Of a stretch of 64,000 bases of DNA, positions 42,440-54,047 are shown piece by piece. The DNA lies in assembly GCA_963693365.1 (NCBI GenBank), contig CAVNZM010000007.1:11118640-11182639 (forward strand), in the 5' to 3' direction. Each line of letters opens with the position of its first letter. Position 1 is the stretch's first letter. Both the position numbers and the translations under genes were made by a program. The DNA comes from Amoebidium appalachense (taxonomy: Eukaryota > Ichthyosporea). Under the pieces are notes generated by a model that was not told the origin of the DNA, did no database searches, and was given only the letters and a program-made list of their open reading frames with translations.

Positions 42440-43540
42440 CGCTGAAATCTTATTTTTGCAACTCCTAGCCCAGAATCTTAATTTTCAAGGCCTTTGGCGG
42501 CCCAAGATCTTAACACTTAATACTGATAACCCGCCCTCCCCCTCCCCGCCCTCCTCCCTTCCTCCCCGATATGGCCACCACCACACCGGTGTTTGCACCA
42601 ACACCTGCGTGCGCATGTGCGCCCAGGTGTGTGGGAGGGGTCAGGGGGAAGGGAGGCGGGGGGGGGGGGGGGGGGGGGGGGGACTTATGTCATGACACTG
42701 TACACAAGTGCCTGTGCTTGAAATCGAATGTGCACGTGCAAACTTTCACACCTCCACACACCTACACTACTTGTGTGTTTTGCCTGTGCCTGTTGTGCAT
42801 GCAACTGTGACGGTGTGTGTGGGTTTGTGTACGTGTTTGGTGTGTGTGCCTTTATGTGTGTGTGTGGCGTGTGTGCCGGGTGTGTGTGTGTGTACGGTGC
42901 CACAGTGTGTGTGTGTGTGTACAGTGTGTGTGTGTGCGTGTGCATGTGTGCGTGTACGTGTTTGGTGTGTGTGCCTTTATGTGCGTGTGTGTGTGTGTTG
43001 TGCGTGTGTGTCACTGTGTACGGTGTGTGTGTGTGCCACGGTGTGTGTGTGTGTGGCGTTTGTGACGTGCGTGTGCGGTGTGTGTGTCTGTGTGTGTGTG
43101 TGTGTGCGGTTTGAATGTGTGTGTGTAGGGGGAGGGGGGGGGGGGGAGGGGGGGAGGGAGAGAGAGAGAGAGAGGGGGGCAGCGTGGATTGTTGAATGTC
43201 GATGCTTGGGGAGGGTAAGCCTTTCAACCCTCCCCCCTCCCCCCCCCCCCCCCCCCCAAAAAAAAAAAAAGAAAAAAAGTTTGGGACTAACCCTTTAATG
43301 ACATATGTGAATAATTTGCCGACTGGAACTTTTCCTGAGGGGGGGAGGGGGGGGGATACATAAGAGAGAGAGAGCCGGAGTCAGGGTGATCATGAAGGAG
43401 TGCCTCGGAGACCGTCTGGCTAGAGAAAGGAATGAAGTGAGAGGAAAGGGAGGATTCCGAAGAGAATCAAACTGATAGTGGTGAAAAAAAGGATCGGGAA
43501 GGAGGGAGGGATGATGGGGGTGGCGGCTTTTTTTTTTTTG

Positions 43541-43576
<36 letters not shown>

Positions 43577-44343
43577 TGCATGGTAGTGGTGGTGGTGGTT
43601 GGGGGGGGGAGGGGGGGGGGGGGGGGACAGATTGATAGATAGGTGAAAGAATAATACCAACTTGTAAAGTTGGCCCAAACCGGAAGAAATCACATACTGA
43701 GTGGTCCGGAGGGAAGAAAGGATGATGGGGGGGAGGGGGGGGGGGATCTTGGGGCTCAATATCGGTGATGAAGTTTATTCCACTTAGTCATACTGGTGTT
43801 TGGACGGTGAGTGGCCGGGAAAAGGGAAATAGAAGAGTCCCTTGCCGTGTGGGTGAGGAAGGTGGTCGAACGAAGCGGCACCTCACACTCCTTGCTATAC
43901 ACACCAGCGCCACTCCACCTTCGGGTATGTCGTGCCGCACGCAGGAGGACACACAAGAGGAACAGAAGGAATGCCTATAGGGAATGCGGTGGCGGTGGTG
44001 TTGATGGTGGTAGCGGTGGCGGCATGGGGGTTTAAAGGAAAAGGGGGGGGAGGGGGGAGGGGGGATGAGGACAGGCCTAGGTGAGCTTCAGGCAGGATGG
44101 GGTTTGAGGACGGTTGGGGGGGGGGGAGGGGGAGAGCGAGGAAATGGAAGAACAGAAAGGACCAGTGAGAATCTAGTATTGAAGGGCAGTGTGCAGAATC
44201 AAGGTTGGGCAGCCCCAGCATGTGTATCGAAATTTCGAGCCCAAATTTTTTATCCGGCATCCACAGCCTTTAGGCAGACTGGCCCTAAGGAAATGTGTGT
44301 GCATGTGTGTGTGTGTGGTGGTGGTGGTGGTGGTGGTGGTGGT

Positions 44344-44396
<53 letters not shown>

Positions 44397-45339
44397 CTTG
44401 AAGGAGGGGAACGTTTTTGCAGTCCGAATGAATCTTATTCGTGCATACGTATATACCAGTGAGCAAGAGAAGGCGGGGGATTGGTCGGGTACCAGGGCTG
44501 ACGGGGAGAGAGGTTAACAAGGGGGGGGGGTGTCAGGGGAGACTCTGAGAGAACTGCGCTGTGCCGTAGGCGCTGATACCAGTGTTGCAATATCAGAAGG
44601 CTATCAGCTCCACCTTATACCAGTGGGTTTCGCTGCTCATTTTCAATTGATTGGAGGATACACTGCCTTTTATGGGGATTACAATTTAATTTGTTTCGTG
44701 TTCAGAAGGGAAACTATCATAATACAGTTGGCAATATGTTACCTGCTGCTGGGTGGGTTATTTCTGGCTGTCTAATTGGGCCGCCGCCGGCCGCGCGTGG
44801 GGGAGGGGGCGGGGGGGGGGAGGGAGGGGGGGGGGGGGGGGAAGGGGGGGGGGGGGGGGGTAGCCTGATTTTGTCTATTTTAGATTCAAGGGAATGTGCA
44901 CAGAGCTCGACGACTGGCTGGAGAAAGGAATAAAGTGAGAGAAGAGGGAGGAAGAGACGGATTGGCGGCTTCAGTAGTACACCTTACATCCGACAAATCA
45001 TAGGTAAAGATGAAGGCTGGGAGAAAAAATAAGATGCCGGGGGGAGAGGGGGCAGGGGGGAGGGGGGGGGGGGGGGGGAGGGAGGCGGGAGGGGGGGAGA
45101 GGGGAAGGGGGGCGGTGGTTGGATCCGGAGTCGGACTGTGGCTTCCCTGTGCACAATTAATCAAACAAGTTCAAGTACAGCATATCATTTTTCTTTTCTT
45201 ATTGCTTGAATTTTCCCGGAAGCTCTTGCGTTTACCAATCAATAGACCGAAAAATTCGATGTGTGTGTGCGTGCGTGCGTGCGTGTGGGTGCGTACGTGT
45301 ATGTGTGTGTGCGCGTCACGGTGTGTGTGTGTGTGTGTG

Positions 45340-45405
<66 letters not shown>

Positions 45406-45493
45406 CGCGCACACGCGTGTGCACGTGCGCGCGCGTGTGTGTGCGTGCGTCACAGTGTGCGTGCGTGTGTGCGTGCGTGCGTGCGTGCGTGCA

Positions 45494-45524
<31 letters not shown>

Positions 45525-45732
45525 CACGGTGTGTGTGTGTACGCATGTAGCACTGCAAAGAAAGAGTGTAACGGTTTACAGTAATGGGCTCACGGTGCCC
45601 CGACACGTGCCTTAACTAATAATTCACTACTAATATTTATGGCCGCCTTTATGTGCGAAAATGTGTGCACGGGTGTGTACATTTGGATTTTGTGCTCAGT
45701 TGTCACTGGGTGTGTTTGTGTGTGTGGTGTTA

Positions 45733-45802
<70 letters not shown>

Positions 45803-46217
45803 CACAACGTGTGTATGTATGTGTTCGTCTCACGGTGCACGGTGTTTGTGTGTGTGCCTTTTGTGTGCCCCCCCAACCCCCCCCCCCCCCCCCCCCCCCC
45901 CCTCCCCCCCCTCCCCCCCCCCTCCCCCCCCCCCCCCCCCCCCCCCCCCACCACCACCCAAAAAAAAAGAAAGAAAAAAAGGGGAAAAAAAGACCACATC
46001 CCTCAGCCCAGAAAAAGGACCTACAGGAAGAAAGGGGGGGGGGGGGGAAGGGGGGGGGGGGGGGGGAGGGGGGGGGGTAAAGTAAGATAATGAACCCTAT
46101 GGCCAAGAAACCCAAGATCCTAGAGCCTAAACGTTCCGGATGAATTCATGCTGTTATCCTAAAGTGAGTGACCCCGTCATATATACATCATATGTACGTG
46201 GATATGTTAAGACTTTC

Positions 46218-46251
<34 letters not shown>

Positions 46252-46445
46252 TGCCGAAAAACGCTTTGGGAAAAGCGCTTGGGATAATCTTGGGCGGCAC
46301 AAAAATATAAACAGACACGGCCCTACTCCCCGCCCCCCTTATTATTACCCAGTGACCCACAGTGACTGAACATGTACAGTAATACCCACTCACTGAGCCC
46401 GCATCCCCCCCCCCCCCCCCCCCCCTCCCCCCCCCCCCTCCCCCC

Positions 46446-46491
<46 letters not shown>

Positions 46492-46689
46492 CCCGAGCCC
46501 TCCCAGCCTCCCCCCCCCCCAAAAAAGGGACGCGCTCCCCTCCCCTTCCCGCCCCATCCCCGGCCCCGGCCCCGGCCCCGGCCCCGGCCCCGGCCCCGGG
46601 CAGCAATATATTCAATCCACAGTAGGCGGCTACAGTCCCCTTTACCCACTACATGAGTCCCCCTCCTCCCTATGTATCGATATATCCAC

Positions 46690-46728
<39 letters not shown>

Positions 46729-47548
46729 CCCCCCCCCCGAGTCCCCGGAGGTTCTTAAAGCTTTGCATGGGGATCCGGAAAAAAAGTTTGAGGAATTCAA
46801 AACGTTTCGCTTTTTGGAAATTTCGATCCCTGTTGAGTACCCAGTAAACAATGCGCCGATTGGCTGTCACAAAGACAAGCAAACAGGGGTTGCAATTGAA
46901 CTTGGCCCATTTCAAGACGGTCGTCGCACGGGGAAAATAATGTGACAAGTAACGCTAACACTGACCGGGTGCCCTGCTGGTTGCTCCTGGTAGGTAAAAA
47001 GACCTCGACTATATTTCAAATGAAAAGCAAGTTTTTTAGATGATAAAGCGATCTGATGGCTGTCCTGGCACTGCACAAAAGGAAATACTCTGCGATGCTA
47101 ATTGCAACCCTGATTCAAAAAAGCGGTGGTGCGAGGAGGGCATAAAAAGTCTAACGTATCAGTTCTGCAACATTATACAACAAGCGGCATGGAATGGTGT
47201 AATACAAACAGACTGAAATACCGTAAAGCAAGCATTATAGTGTACAGGAAAAATATTTTCAGTAGTGGAATACCAACAAAACAGTTAGGAGCCGGTTGTG
47301 TTGCACCAGTGCGACAACTTTGAACATGTTTGTATGTTGTTGGCGGGAATAGCATATACTGGATAGCATTTACCCTCCTCGGGAAGGCATTCCAAACTGC
47401 ACCCTCTACAGACTACATGTGTACACTTTGCTGGCCGCCAAATCCAAACATGTACTACACAGGCCTTTCTCATATATGCCTCAGTGTTCAGTCAGGGCCA
47501 CAGTTAGTAAGTGAGCCTGCAGCCTCGGGGCTGCCTGTGACTGCAGGG
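42440..47548. other. Low-complexity region, no confident gene
   Basis: Contains TG-rich DNA (42800-43125), C(n)A(n) and T(n)G(n) composites (43225-43278 and 43530-43574), G-rich runs (44320-44396 and 44800-44860), two TG clusters with CG interruptions (45260-45540 and 45735-45800), a C-rich block (45871-45960), six CCCCGG-type hexamer copies (46558-46600) and a C tract (46691-46738). From 46.75 to 47.5 kb it is unique sequence. Short frames at 44530 (81 codons) and 46763 (60 codons) have no supporting context. Confidence 0.45.
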
Positions 47549-48077
47549 ATGGATTGTGCCAGCAAAGCGGGGCTGACCCAGCCCGTGGACGACTTTGTGT
47601 TCTTTGTGGCAAAGGTGGGCACCTGAGCCCCCCGGGGCAGCTAAAAGATACTATACGCTAACTTAAAAACAAGATCCCAGCATATCGTACTTGTATATAT
47701 ATATATATGGATGATGGGTGTGGCCTAACGGTGCGGGGCGGCAGGTGAACGCAGCCGAGGACACGGCACGCCTGTACGAGACAGCGGCCAGCCAGCGGCA
47801 GCCCAGCGAAGAGTCCACCGCATCGTCTTTCTTGTTCTCGCCGCCCGCGCACGACCAGCCCGCCCCGCCCGGCAGTGCCTGTGGGCCCCCTGTACCGCCG
47901 CTGTTCGACAGCACCTGCGACGTGCTTGCAGCTGTTCGGCAGCTGGGCGGTGGGCTGCCGCGCGAGCTGGCGCTGTCCGCGCTGGTGGCGCACTGCGTGG
48001 TCAGCTTCGACGGGCAGCTGGGGGCGGACCAGCTGTGCGGCTACCTGACCGCACACCACAGCTCCCTAATAGTATGA
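47549..48077 (+). CDS. Hypothetical two-exon protein, about 132 residues
   Basis: Exon 47549-47614 (ATG in good context, reading MDCASKAGLTQPVDDFVFFV) joins in phase to 47745-48077 through a donor GTGGGC and an acceptor GGCAG. The second exon has strongly coding codon use and a likely helical C-terminal half (ELALSALVAHCVVSFDGQLG), ending in TGA. The first frame stays open upstream to about 47330, and a possible acceptor at 47503 (CCACAG) would make this the 3' end of a longer gene. A Ser/Pro-rich linker separates the two parts. No family is recognised. Confidence 0.5.
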
Positions 48078-49746
48078 AGAAGGGGGCCTGGCCACACAGC
48101 ACACTACCAACGTGCAGCCCGGCCACCAGGCATACCTGCGCTAATATTAGTGCCCAGTGTGTGCAAAAAACTTAGTTGAATGGCAAGGATCCAAGAGCAC
48201 GTTAGATAGTGTAAGAAGGAAAACTATCGCGCATAGGCGCGGATATCTTTAGCCCTGCTTTAGTAAAGTGTTGCCCCAGAGTCTTATCGCCCGAATAGGG
48301 TTTGCTCCTGCAGGCACCTTGGCGCTTAATACAAAGTGACCGATAAGACGTATGTATCCAAAGGTGGCCAGTGCCTGTCCGCACTGTGTGCACGGCAGCC
48401 CCCTCAGCCGAAATAAATTGCTCGTATGTGACGTGTCGAGAAGCCATTGTTCCCGCCTTTGCCCTTGCTTGCCCGTGTGTCCCCTTATCAGAGTCTGGCC
48501 AGGCTCTGGCTGCTAGAGGTTCTTTCTTCACACAGTTTGCTAGGACAAGGTATGCAAAGCAAGAGGCCAACCTGAAGAGCAAAGGACTGGTGGCGGTCGG
48601 TGGGACTGGGTTGCCTCCTGGCACTCTCACGAGAGGTAATATGTAGGACGCAGGCGCGAGCCCGTGTTGCTGTGCGGGTCAAGGGACAACACAGAGGTGG
48701 GAGCGCTAGCCTGCTTAAAGCACAGCCCATATACACCGGCGGTTTGTCGTTACTATTGGATGGCATCTGAGCCTTGCTGCGGCCTGCTTGTGAATAGCGA
48801 CATGTCGAAGTAGTATGTGTGAATGCCGGTATTGATTGTGTGTCACGGTGTGTGTGTGTGTTTTTGTGTGTCTGTGTACGTGTGTTTGCCTGCGTGTGCG
48901 TGTGTGCGTGTGTTGACATGCGGGTGTGTGCGTGTGTATGTGTGTGTGCGTGTACGTGTGTGTACGATTGTGTGCGCGTGCGCGTGCGCGTGTGTGTGTG
49001 TGCGTGTGTGTGCGTGTGTGTGTCTGTCTGTGTTTGTTTGAATGTGTGTGTGTGCGTCTGAGTGTGGGTGTGTGCATTTGTGTGTTGTGCATTTGTGTGT
49101 CCGCATGTGAGAGTGTGTGAGTGAGTGCACGGTATGTGCTTGCGCGTGTGAAGGTGCGCGTTCACGAACAGATGGGTTCGTACGTGCCTGCGTGTGAGAG
49201 TCACGGATACATTATCGTATATCTGTCTCTGTAGCCCATGTTCCCCGCTTGACCTTCAAAAGATGTGGACAAGTCTCCGACAGCCGCAGAGCAGGGGGAG
49301 CAGGGCCCGGGGGCCTTGCAAGCAGGACTTCCGGCTGGCTTGGCTCGGCTGAGTGGAAATGCCGGCTGGCTCAGCTAAATCAGCCGGCTGTGTTATAAAA
49401 TGTTAAACTTGTATTTAATGTTTAAATAGTTTAAATGGCGACGCGCAAGTACAAAAATTCTAAGATCGGCTAAGAACGGACTACAAGTGTAAAATGTCAT
49501 TACCATTGGGTGTTTTAATTTAGCCGACAGTTGTCGATAACTTTAATTCTCACAACCAGGAGGTTGGGTACACGATCAGATCCCAATTTTGGATAGTTCT
49601 GATTGGTATTTTTACCGATATTGGGTATCCTTTCCTTCACCTTCCCTACCCACCCCCCACCAGCCGAGCCGACAGCCAAAATGCCGGCTCGGCTCGGCTG
49701 GGCAAAAACCTGGCCGGCATTAACAGCCCTGCTTGCAAGGGTCCCT
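48078..49746. other. Spacer, no gene seen
   Basis: Unique sequence to 48.8 kb, a diverged TG/CG repeat block (48840-49200), then AT-richer DNA in which the phrase CCGGCTGGCT or GGCTCGGCT recurs (about 49325-49375 and 49665-49720). The phrase's recurrence either side of an AT-rich core suggests a small inverted or flanking repeat, but I could not define ends. Confidence 0.4.
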
Positions 49747-50080
49747 TTGGGATATTCGGGTTGGTTGTAAGGTTTTCAGGTCGGGCCGCAGGCCCGCTTA
49801 TTGGGCCGCTAGGCCCTAGGCCGCTAGGCCGCTAGGCCCGGGGCCCCGGGGACCGGGGGCCCGGCGCCGGGGCCCGCGACTGCCAACCCCGGCGCCGGGC
49901 CCCGCGGGGCCCGGCGCCGGGGGTGGCGTGGCCGCGGGCGCCGGGCCGGGCCCCCGGTCCCCGGGGCCCCGGGCCTAGCGGCCTAGCGGCCTAGGGCCTA
50001 GCGGCCCAATAAGCGGGCCTGCGGCCCGTTAGGGCCTTCGGCCCGACCTGAAAACCTTACAACCAACCCGAATATCCCAA
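49747..50080. mobile_element. GC-rich foldback (palindromic) element, 334 bp
   Basis: The two ends are reverse complements for about 115-135 bases: TTGGGATATTCGGGTTGGTT at 49747 is mirrored at 50061-50080. The arms match almost perfectly through the GGCCGCTAGGCCCTAGGCCG region and differ mainly by one 18-base segment present only in the right arm. The centre (about 49870-49960) is made of GGCGCC/CCCCGG-type words. It could fold into a long hairpin. It may be a foldback transposon or MITE, or a structural boundary of the adjacent virus-like region. No target duplication was found and no ORF lies inside. Confidence 0.75.
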
Positions 50081-50732
50081 TATTGCTTCATTCTGATTGG
50101 TTGTCACACCGCGGGATTTCCCGATTGTTCTTCCAATGACATTTTCTATCACTATCGACAGTTCTCCAATATTAGAACAGAAAACGGTTTATACCCAGAT
50201 GGCCAGATGGCCAGATCAAATTCAGTCTGTGAGCAGGGGGGGGGGATCCACCTGAAGTCAAAACAATCTGGCCATCTGGCCATGTGGCCATAGAATAGAT
50301 TAGCATGTAAGGCACTGGCTGCCACCACTGGGGGCCGTGGTTCCGGCAGGAGGGGGGGCACACGTGCAGGGGAGGCAGGGGGTCGGGGGAGGCACACGTG
50401 CACAGGAGGCTGGGGAGAGTGGGGGAACCGTATCCCCCATGTATGGCTGAGTTAAGACCATTTGTTCATGTAGCACGATCTTCTAGCATGCACGTGTTGG
50501 AATGCCACCACTGGGGGGCCTGGTTCCGGCAGGCAGGGGGGCAGGGGGGCCACCCAGTGTGTGGGTGTGCATGTGGCAGGGGAGCAGGGGGGCAGGGGAG
50601 CAGGGGAGCAGGGGAGCTGGGGGGACTGGGGGCTGGGGAGCAGGGGGGCTGGGGAGACTGGCATGCCACTCACGGGGAGGATAGTGTATGTTGGCACGTG
50701 TGGGTGTGTGGGTGATAAAGGCAGAAGCCACA
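50081..50732. other. Spacer with local repeats, no gene seen
   Basis: Short inverted words around TGGCCAGATGGCCAGAT (50198-50290) and two similar segments carrying CCACCACTGGGG followed by GGTTCCGGCAGG (about 50322 and 50504), then GGGGAGCAGGGG-type repeats (50578-50660). Open frames here simply read the repeats. Confidence 0.45.
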
Positions 50733-51238
50733 ACACGTGTGGTGTCTAAACAGCCTATAGGCATGCTCCGTGTGCAGGCACCAATTTCTACCCTCTTCTG
50801 GTTGGTGCCAAGAGGCAGCGCCCTACACGTGTGGTGTCTAAACAGCCTATAGGCATGCTCCGTGTGCAGGCACCAATTTCTACCCTCTTCTGGTTGGTGC
50901 CAAGAGGCAGCGCCCTACACGTGTGGTGTCTAAACAGCCTATAGGCATGCTCCGTGTGCAGGCACCCATTTCTACCCTCTTCTGGTTGGTGCCAAGAGGC
51001 AGCGCCCTACACGTGTGGTGTCTAAACAGCCTATAGGCATGCTCCGTGTGCAGGCACCAATTTCTACCCTCTTCTGGTTGGTGCCAAGAGGCAGCGCCCT
51101 ACACGTGTGGTGTCTAAACAGCCTATAGGCATGCTCCGTGTGCAGGCACCAATTTGTTGTGCCTTCCTTTTTTGGTTAGATCTATACCCGGCCAATGGTT
51201 AGCAGCCACGGGTTTGTTTTCATCAAGCTTAGACGTGA
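50733..51238 (+). repeat. Left inverted repeat with five 92-bp tandem units
   Basis: Units start at 50733, 50825, 50917, 51009 and 51101, each beginning ACACGTGTGGTGTCTAAACA and ending in a segment with TCTGGTTGGTGCCAAGAGG. The fifth is truncated and passes into about 85 bases of non-tandem sequence ending CATCAAGCTTAGACGT. The whole is present in reverse complement at 56160-56466, so the two copies bracket the region between them as inverted repeats. Confidence 0.92.
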
Positions 51239-51345
51239 TACTTTGCCAACCATCAAGGCCGTTTGAGTGACAATGACCGTTGATTGGAGAGATCTATCCC
51301 ATTGAGCCTTGGCACCATTGCTGTAAGCTGCTTTGTACCGTGGCA

Positions 51346-51352
51346 TATAAAA
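51346..51352 (+). promoter_or_regulatory. TATA box
   Basis: TATAAAA in the context GGCATATAAAAGC, 97 bases upstream of the ATG at 51449. The same GGCATATAAAAG word occurs, inverted, in front of the leftward gene at 54794. Confidence 0.7.
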
Positions 51353-51448
51353 GCAGCACACACGGTCACATTCACTCATTTCAACACTGACACTCAATAG
51401 TAAAAGGCGACACACAACAAACTTGTTTTTCAAACACTCACACGAAAC

Positions 51449-52633
51449 ATGGATTCTTGGAAAGAGGAGCTTCAACAGCTGCAGAAGCGCTTTGATTTTC
51501 TGTACACGGACCATTCGTCTCGCTTAACGGCCCTGCACACCGACGTCACCAGCCTCCGCACCGACCTCACCAGCCTCCGCAGTCAAGTGACCAATGAGAA
51601 TGCTGCGCGTACCCCCCGACCCCCCCAACCCCAGCCCTCTGATGTAGAGGCACGACTGAGGGCAGCCGAAGAGCAGATCAAGACCCTGCAGGCCGAGCTT
51701 GCCAGCCTGCAACGGGCTGCAGCACCCCGTCGGGATGGCCAGGTGGCCTATGAAAACTACATTTTCAGTGGCCCTCGCAAGACTACCATTGCCGCCAACA
51801 CCACCACTGTGACTGCTGACCCCACCCCTGCCGCCAACACCACCACTGTGACTGCCCCCACCCCTGTCGCAAAGACCGCCCCTGTGACTGCCCCCACCCC
51901 TGCCGCAAAGACCACCCCTGTGACTGCCCCCACCCCTGTCGCAAAGACCGCCCCTGTGACTGCCCCCACCCCTGCCGCCAAGACCACTCCTGCCAAGACC
52001 ACCCCTACCACCAAGACCACTCCTGCCAAGACCACCCCTACCACCAAGACCACTCCTGCCAAGACCACCCCTACCACCAAGACCACTCCTGCCAAGACCA
52101 CCCCTGCCGCTAAGCCCAGGCCCAAGCACACCAAAACACCTGAGACTTCGTTGCATGACCATACGATGGACCTCGATGCACAGCTAACTAGTGTGAGGGG
52201 GGAGCTCCAGAATGCTCGAGAGCGTGTCAAAGAGGCAAAGGCGGCTGAAGATGAAATGGCGGAGGGCCTGGCCATTGCTGCTGTGTGTGCAGCCCAAAAC
52301 ACCATAAAAAGCATCCGAAGGAAGATTCTGCGACGGGAGAAGAACTTGAAGGCATACACAGGTGGTAATGAGTCTGTCTCTTCACCTGCCTCACCCGCCA
52401 AACGCGTCCATGATCAATGTGATTGGGACTCAGATGAAGCATTCAACCCCAAGCGGCTCAAACGACGGGCAAATCAGGTACTCGATGATATGACAGATGA
52501 CGAATCTGCGTCTGATCGTGAGTCGGTCGTGTATGACCGCAAACCTGAACCCAAACATAAACAAACTGAAGAAATTCCCCTCATTGATCCTGACCAGGAA
52601 GAGTTTGACCAGTATGAGCATGAGATGTACTGA
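51449..52633 (+). CDS. Coiled-coil, Pro/Thr-repeat protein, 394 residues
   Basis: Intronless ATG-to-TGA frame behind a TATA box. Residues 1-50 and about 65-92 form heptad-like coiled-coil segments (for example RLRAAEEQIKTLQAELASLQ). Residues about 110-225 are a low-complexity region of tandem 11-12-residue units such as KTAPVTAPTPVA and KTTPTTKTTPA. A second helical segment follows (about 232-300), then a basic patch (PKRLKRRA, a possible nuclear localisation signal) and an acidic tail. Its neighbours are two other coiled-coil or low-complexity genes inside the same inverted repeats. No homologous family is recognised. Architecture suggests a structural or scaffolding protein rather than an enzyme; that is inference. 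Confidence 0.75.
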   Translation: MDSWKEELQQLQKRFDFLYTDHSSRLTALHTDVTSLRTDLTSLRSQVTNENAARTPRPPQPQPSDVEARLRAAEEQIKTLQAELASLQRAAAPRRDGQVAYENYIFSGPRKTTIAANTTTVTADPTPAANTTTVTAPTPVAKTAPVTAPTPAAKTTPVTAPTPVAKTAPVTAPTPAAKTTPAKTTPTTKTTPAKTTPTTKTTPAKTTPTTKTTPAKTTPAAKPRPKHTKTPETSLHDHTMDLDAQLTSVRGELQNARERVKEAKAAEDEMAEGLAIAAVCAAQNTIKSIRRKILRREKNLKAYTGGNESVSSPASPAKRVHDQCDWDSDEAFNPKRLKRRANQVLDDMTDDESASDRESVVYDRKPEPKHKQTEEIPLIDPDQEEFDQYEHEMY

Positions 52634-53030
52634 TTTGATTGGTCGACTAAGTGGCATTCTCTTTTGATTTGTATTTGAATTGATCGGTCTTGATTTATTT
52701 GTTTCTTTTCTCTTTTAGTTTGTATTTGAATATACTCGGTCCAAGTTGATTTGTTCTTTGTAATCTGACTAGACTATCATGTACGTACGTACTCTTTTTC
52801 TATACAATCACTTGTGTTCATATTAAAGGATTCTGTGTACGTGGACCACGGAAACATACACCATTTTTTGCAGTGCTTCATGCTATAAAATAACCATGAG
52901 AGACACAAACAAATACACTAAGTGTGTACACGTCTACCCATAGGCCCAAGTGTTGACATGTCTGCCCACAGTTCCCTAAGGCTTAAAGCACACATCTGCC
53001 TGTATGCCATAAACTTTACTTTCACCACAA

Positions 53031-53988
53031 GACACCCACCTAAGTACACTCTGCACCACCCTAAGTACACTGTGGTGCACAGCCCCACCCTAAGTACACG
53101 TCTGCACCACCCTAAGTACACTGTGGTGCACAGCCCCACCCTAAGTACACGTCTGCACCACCCTAAGTACACCTCTGCACCACCCTAAGTACACCTCTGC
53201 ACCACCCTAAGTACACCTCTGCACAGCCCCACCCTAAGTACACGTCTGCACCACCCTAAGTACACTGTGGTGCACAGCCCCACCCTAAGTACACGTCTGC
53301 ACCACCCTAAGTACACCTCTGCACCACCCTAAGTACACCTCTGCACCACCCTAAGTACACCTCTGCACAGCCCTAAGTACACCTCTGCACAGCCCTAAGT
53401 ACACCTCTGCACCACCCTAAGTACACCTCTGCACCACCCTAAGTACACTGTGGTGCACAGCCCCACCCTAAGTACACGTCTGCACCACCCTAAGTACACT
53501 GTGGTGCACAGCCCCACCCTAAGTACACGTCTGCACCACCCTAAGTACACCTCTGCACCACCCTAAGTACACCTCTGCACCACCCTAAATACACCTCTGC
53601 ACAGCCCCACCCTAAGTACACGTCTGCACCACCCTAAGTACACTGTGGTGCACAGCCCCACCCTAAGTACACGTCTGCACCACCCTAAGTACACCTCTGC
53701 ACCACCCTAAGTACACGTCTGCACCACCCTAAGTACACTCTGCACAGCCCCACCCTAAGTACACTCTGCACCACCCTAAGTACACTCTGCACCACCCTAA
53801 GTACCTCTACACCATCCTAAGTACACGTCTGCACAGCCCCAGTGGCACCCTTTAAGTACACGTCTGCACAGCCCCACCCTTTAAGTACACGTCTGCACCA
53901 TCCTAAGTACACGTCTGCACAGCCCCACCCTTTAAGTACACGTCTGCACAGCCCCACCCTAAGTACACTCAATGTTAAGTACACCTGC
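53031..53988. repeat. 22-bp-type tandem array between divergent ORFs
   Basis: About forty copies of a unit of the form CACCCTAAGTACACGTCTGC, in which CACGTC, CACCTC and CACTGTGGTGCACAGCCC variants alternate in higher-order blocks. The array lies between the 3' ends of the genes at 51449 (rightward) and 54794 (leftward). The CCCTAA word is shared with telomere repeats of some organisms, but the unit is much longer, so it is not telomeric. Confidence 0.92.
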
Positions 53989-54047
53989 ACACAAGCACTA
54001 GAATAGCCTGAGGCTACTCTCTAATAGCGGCCCCTTTTTTCACCGTG

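Noticed and set aside
44530-44775. 81-codon ORF with hydrophobic end
   Set aside because: Embedded between G-rich tracts with no promoter, splice or codon-usage support.
48371-48646. 91-codon ORF
   Set aside because: Both strands are equally open and composition is not distinguishable from spacer.
51524-52401. Gly/Arg-rich and Val-rich minus-strand ORFs
   Set aside because: They are shadows of the Thr/Pro repeats in the 51449 gene.
53031-53988. Interstitial telomere repeats (CCCTAA words)
   Set aside because: The repeat unit is about 22 bases with constant AGTACAC...CTGCAC sequence, not short telomeric units.
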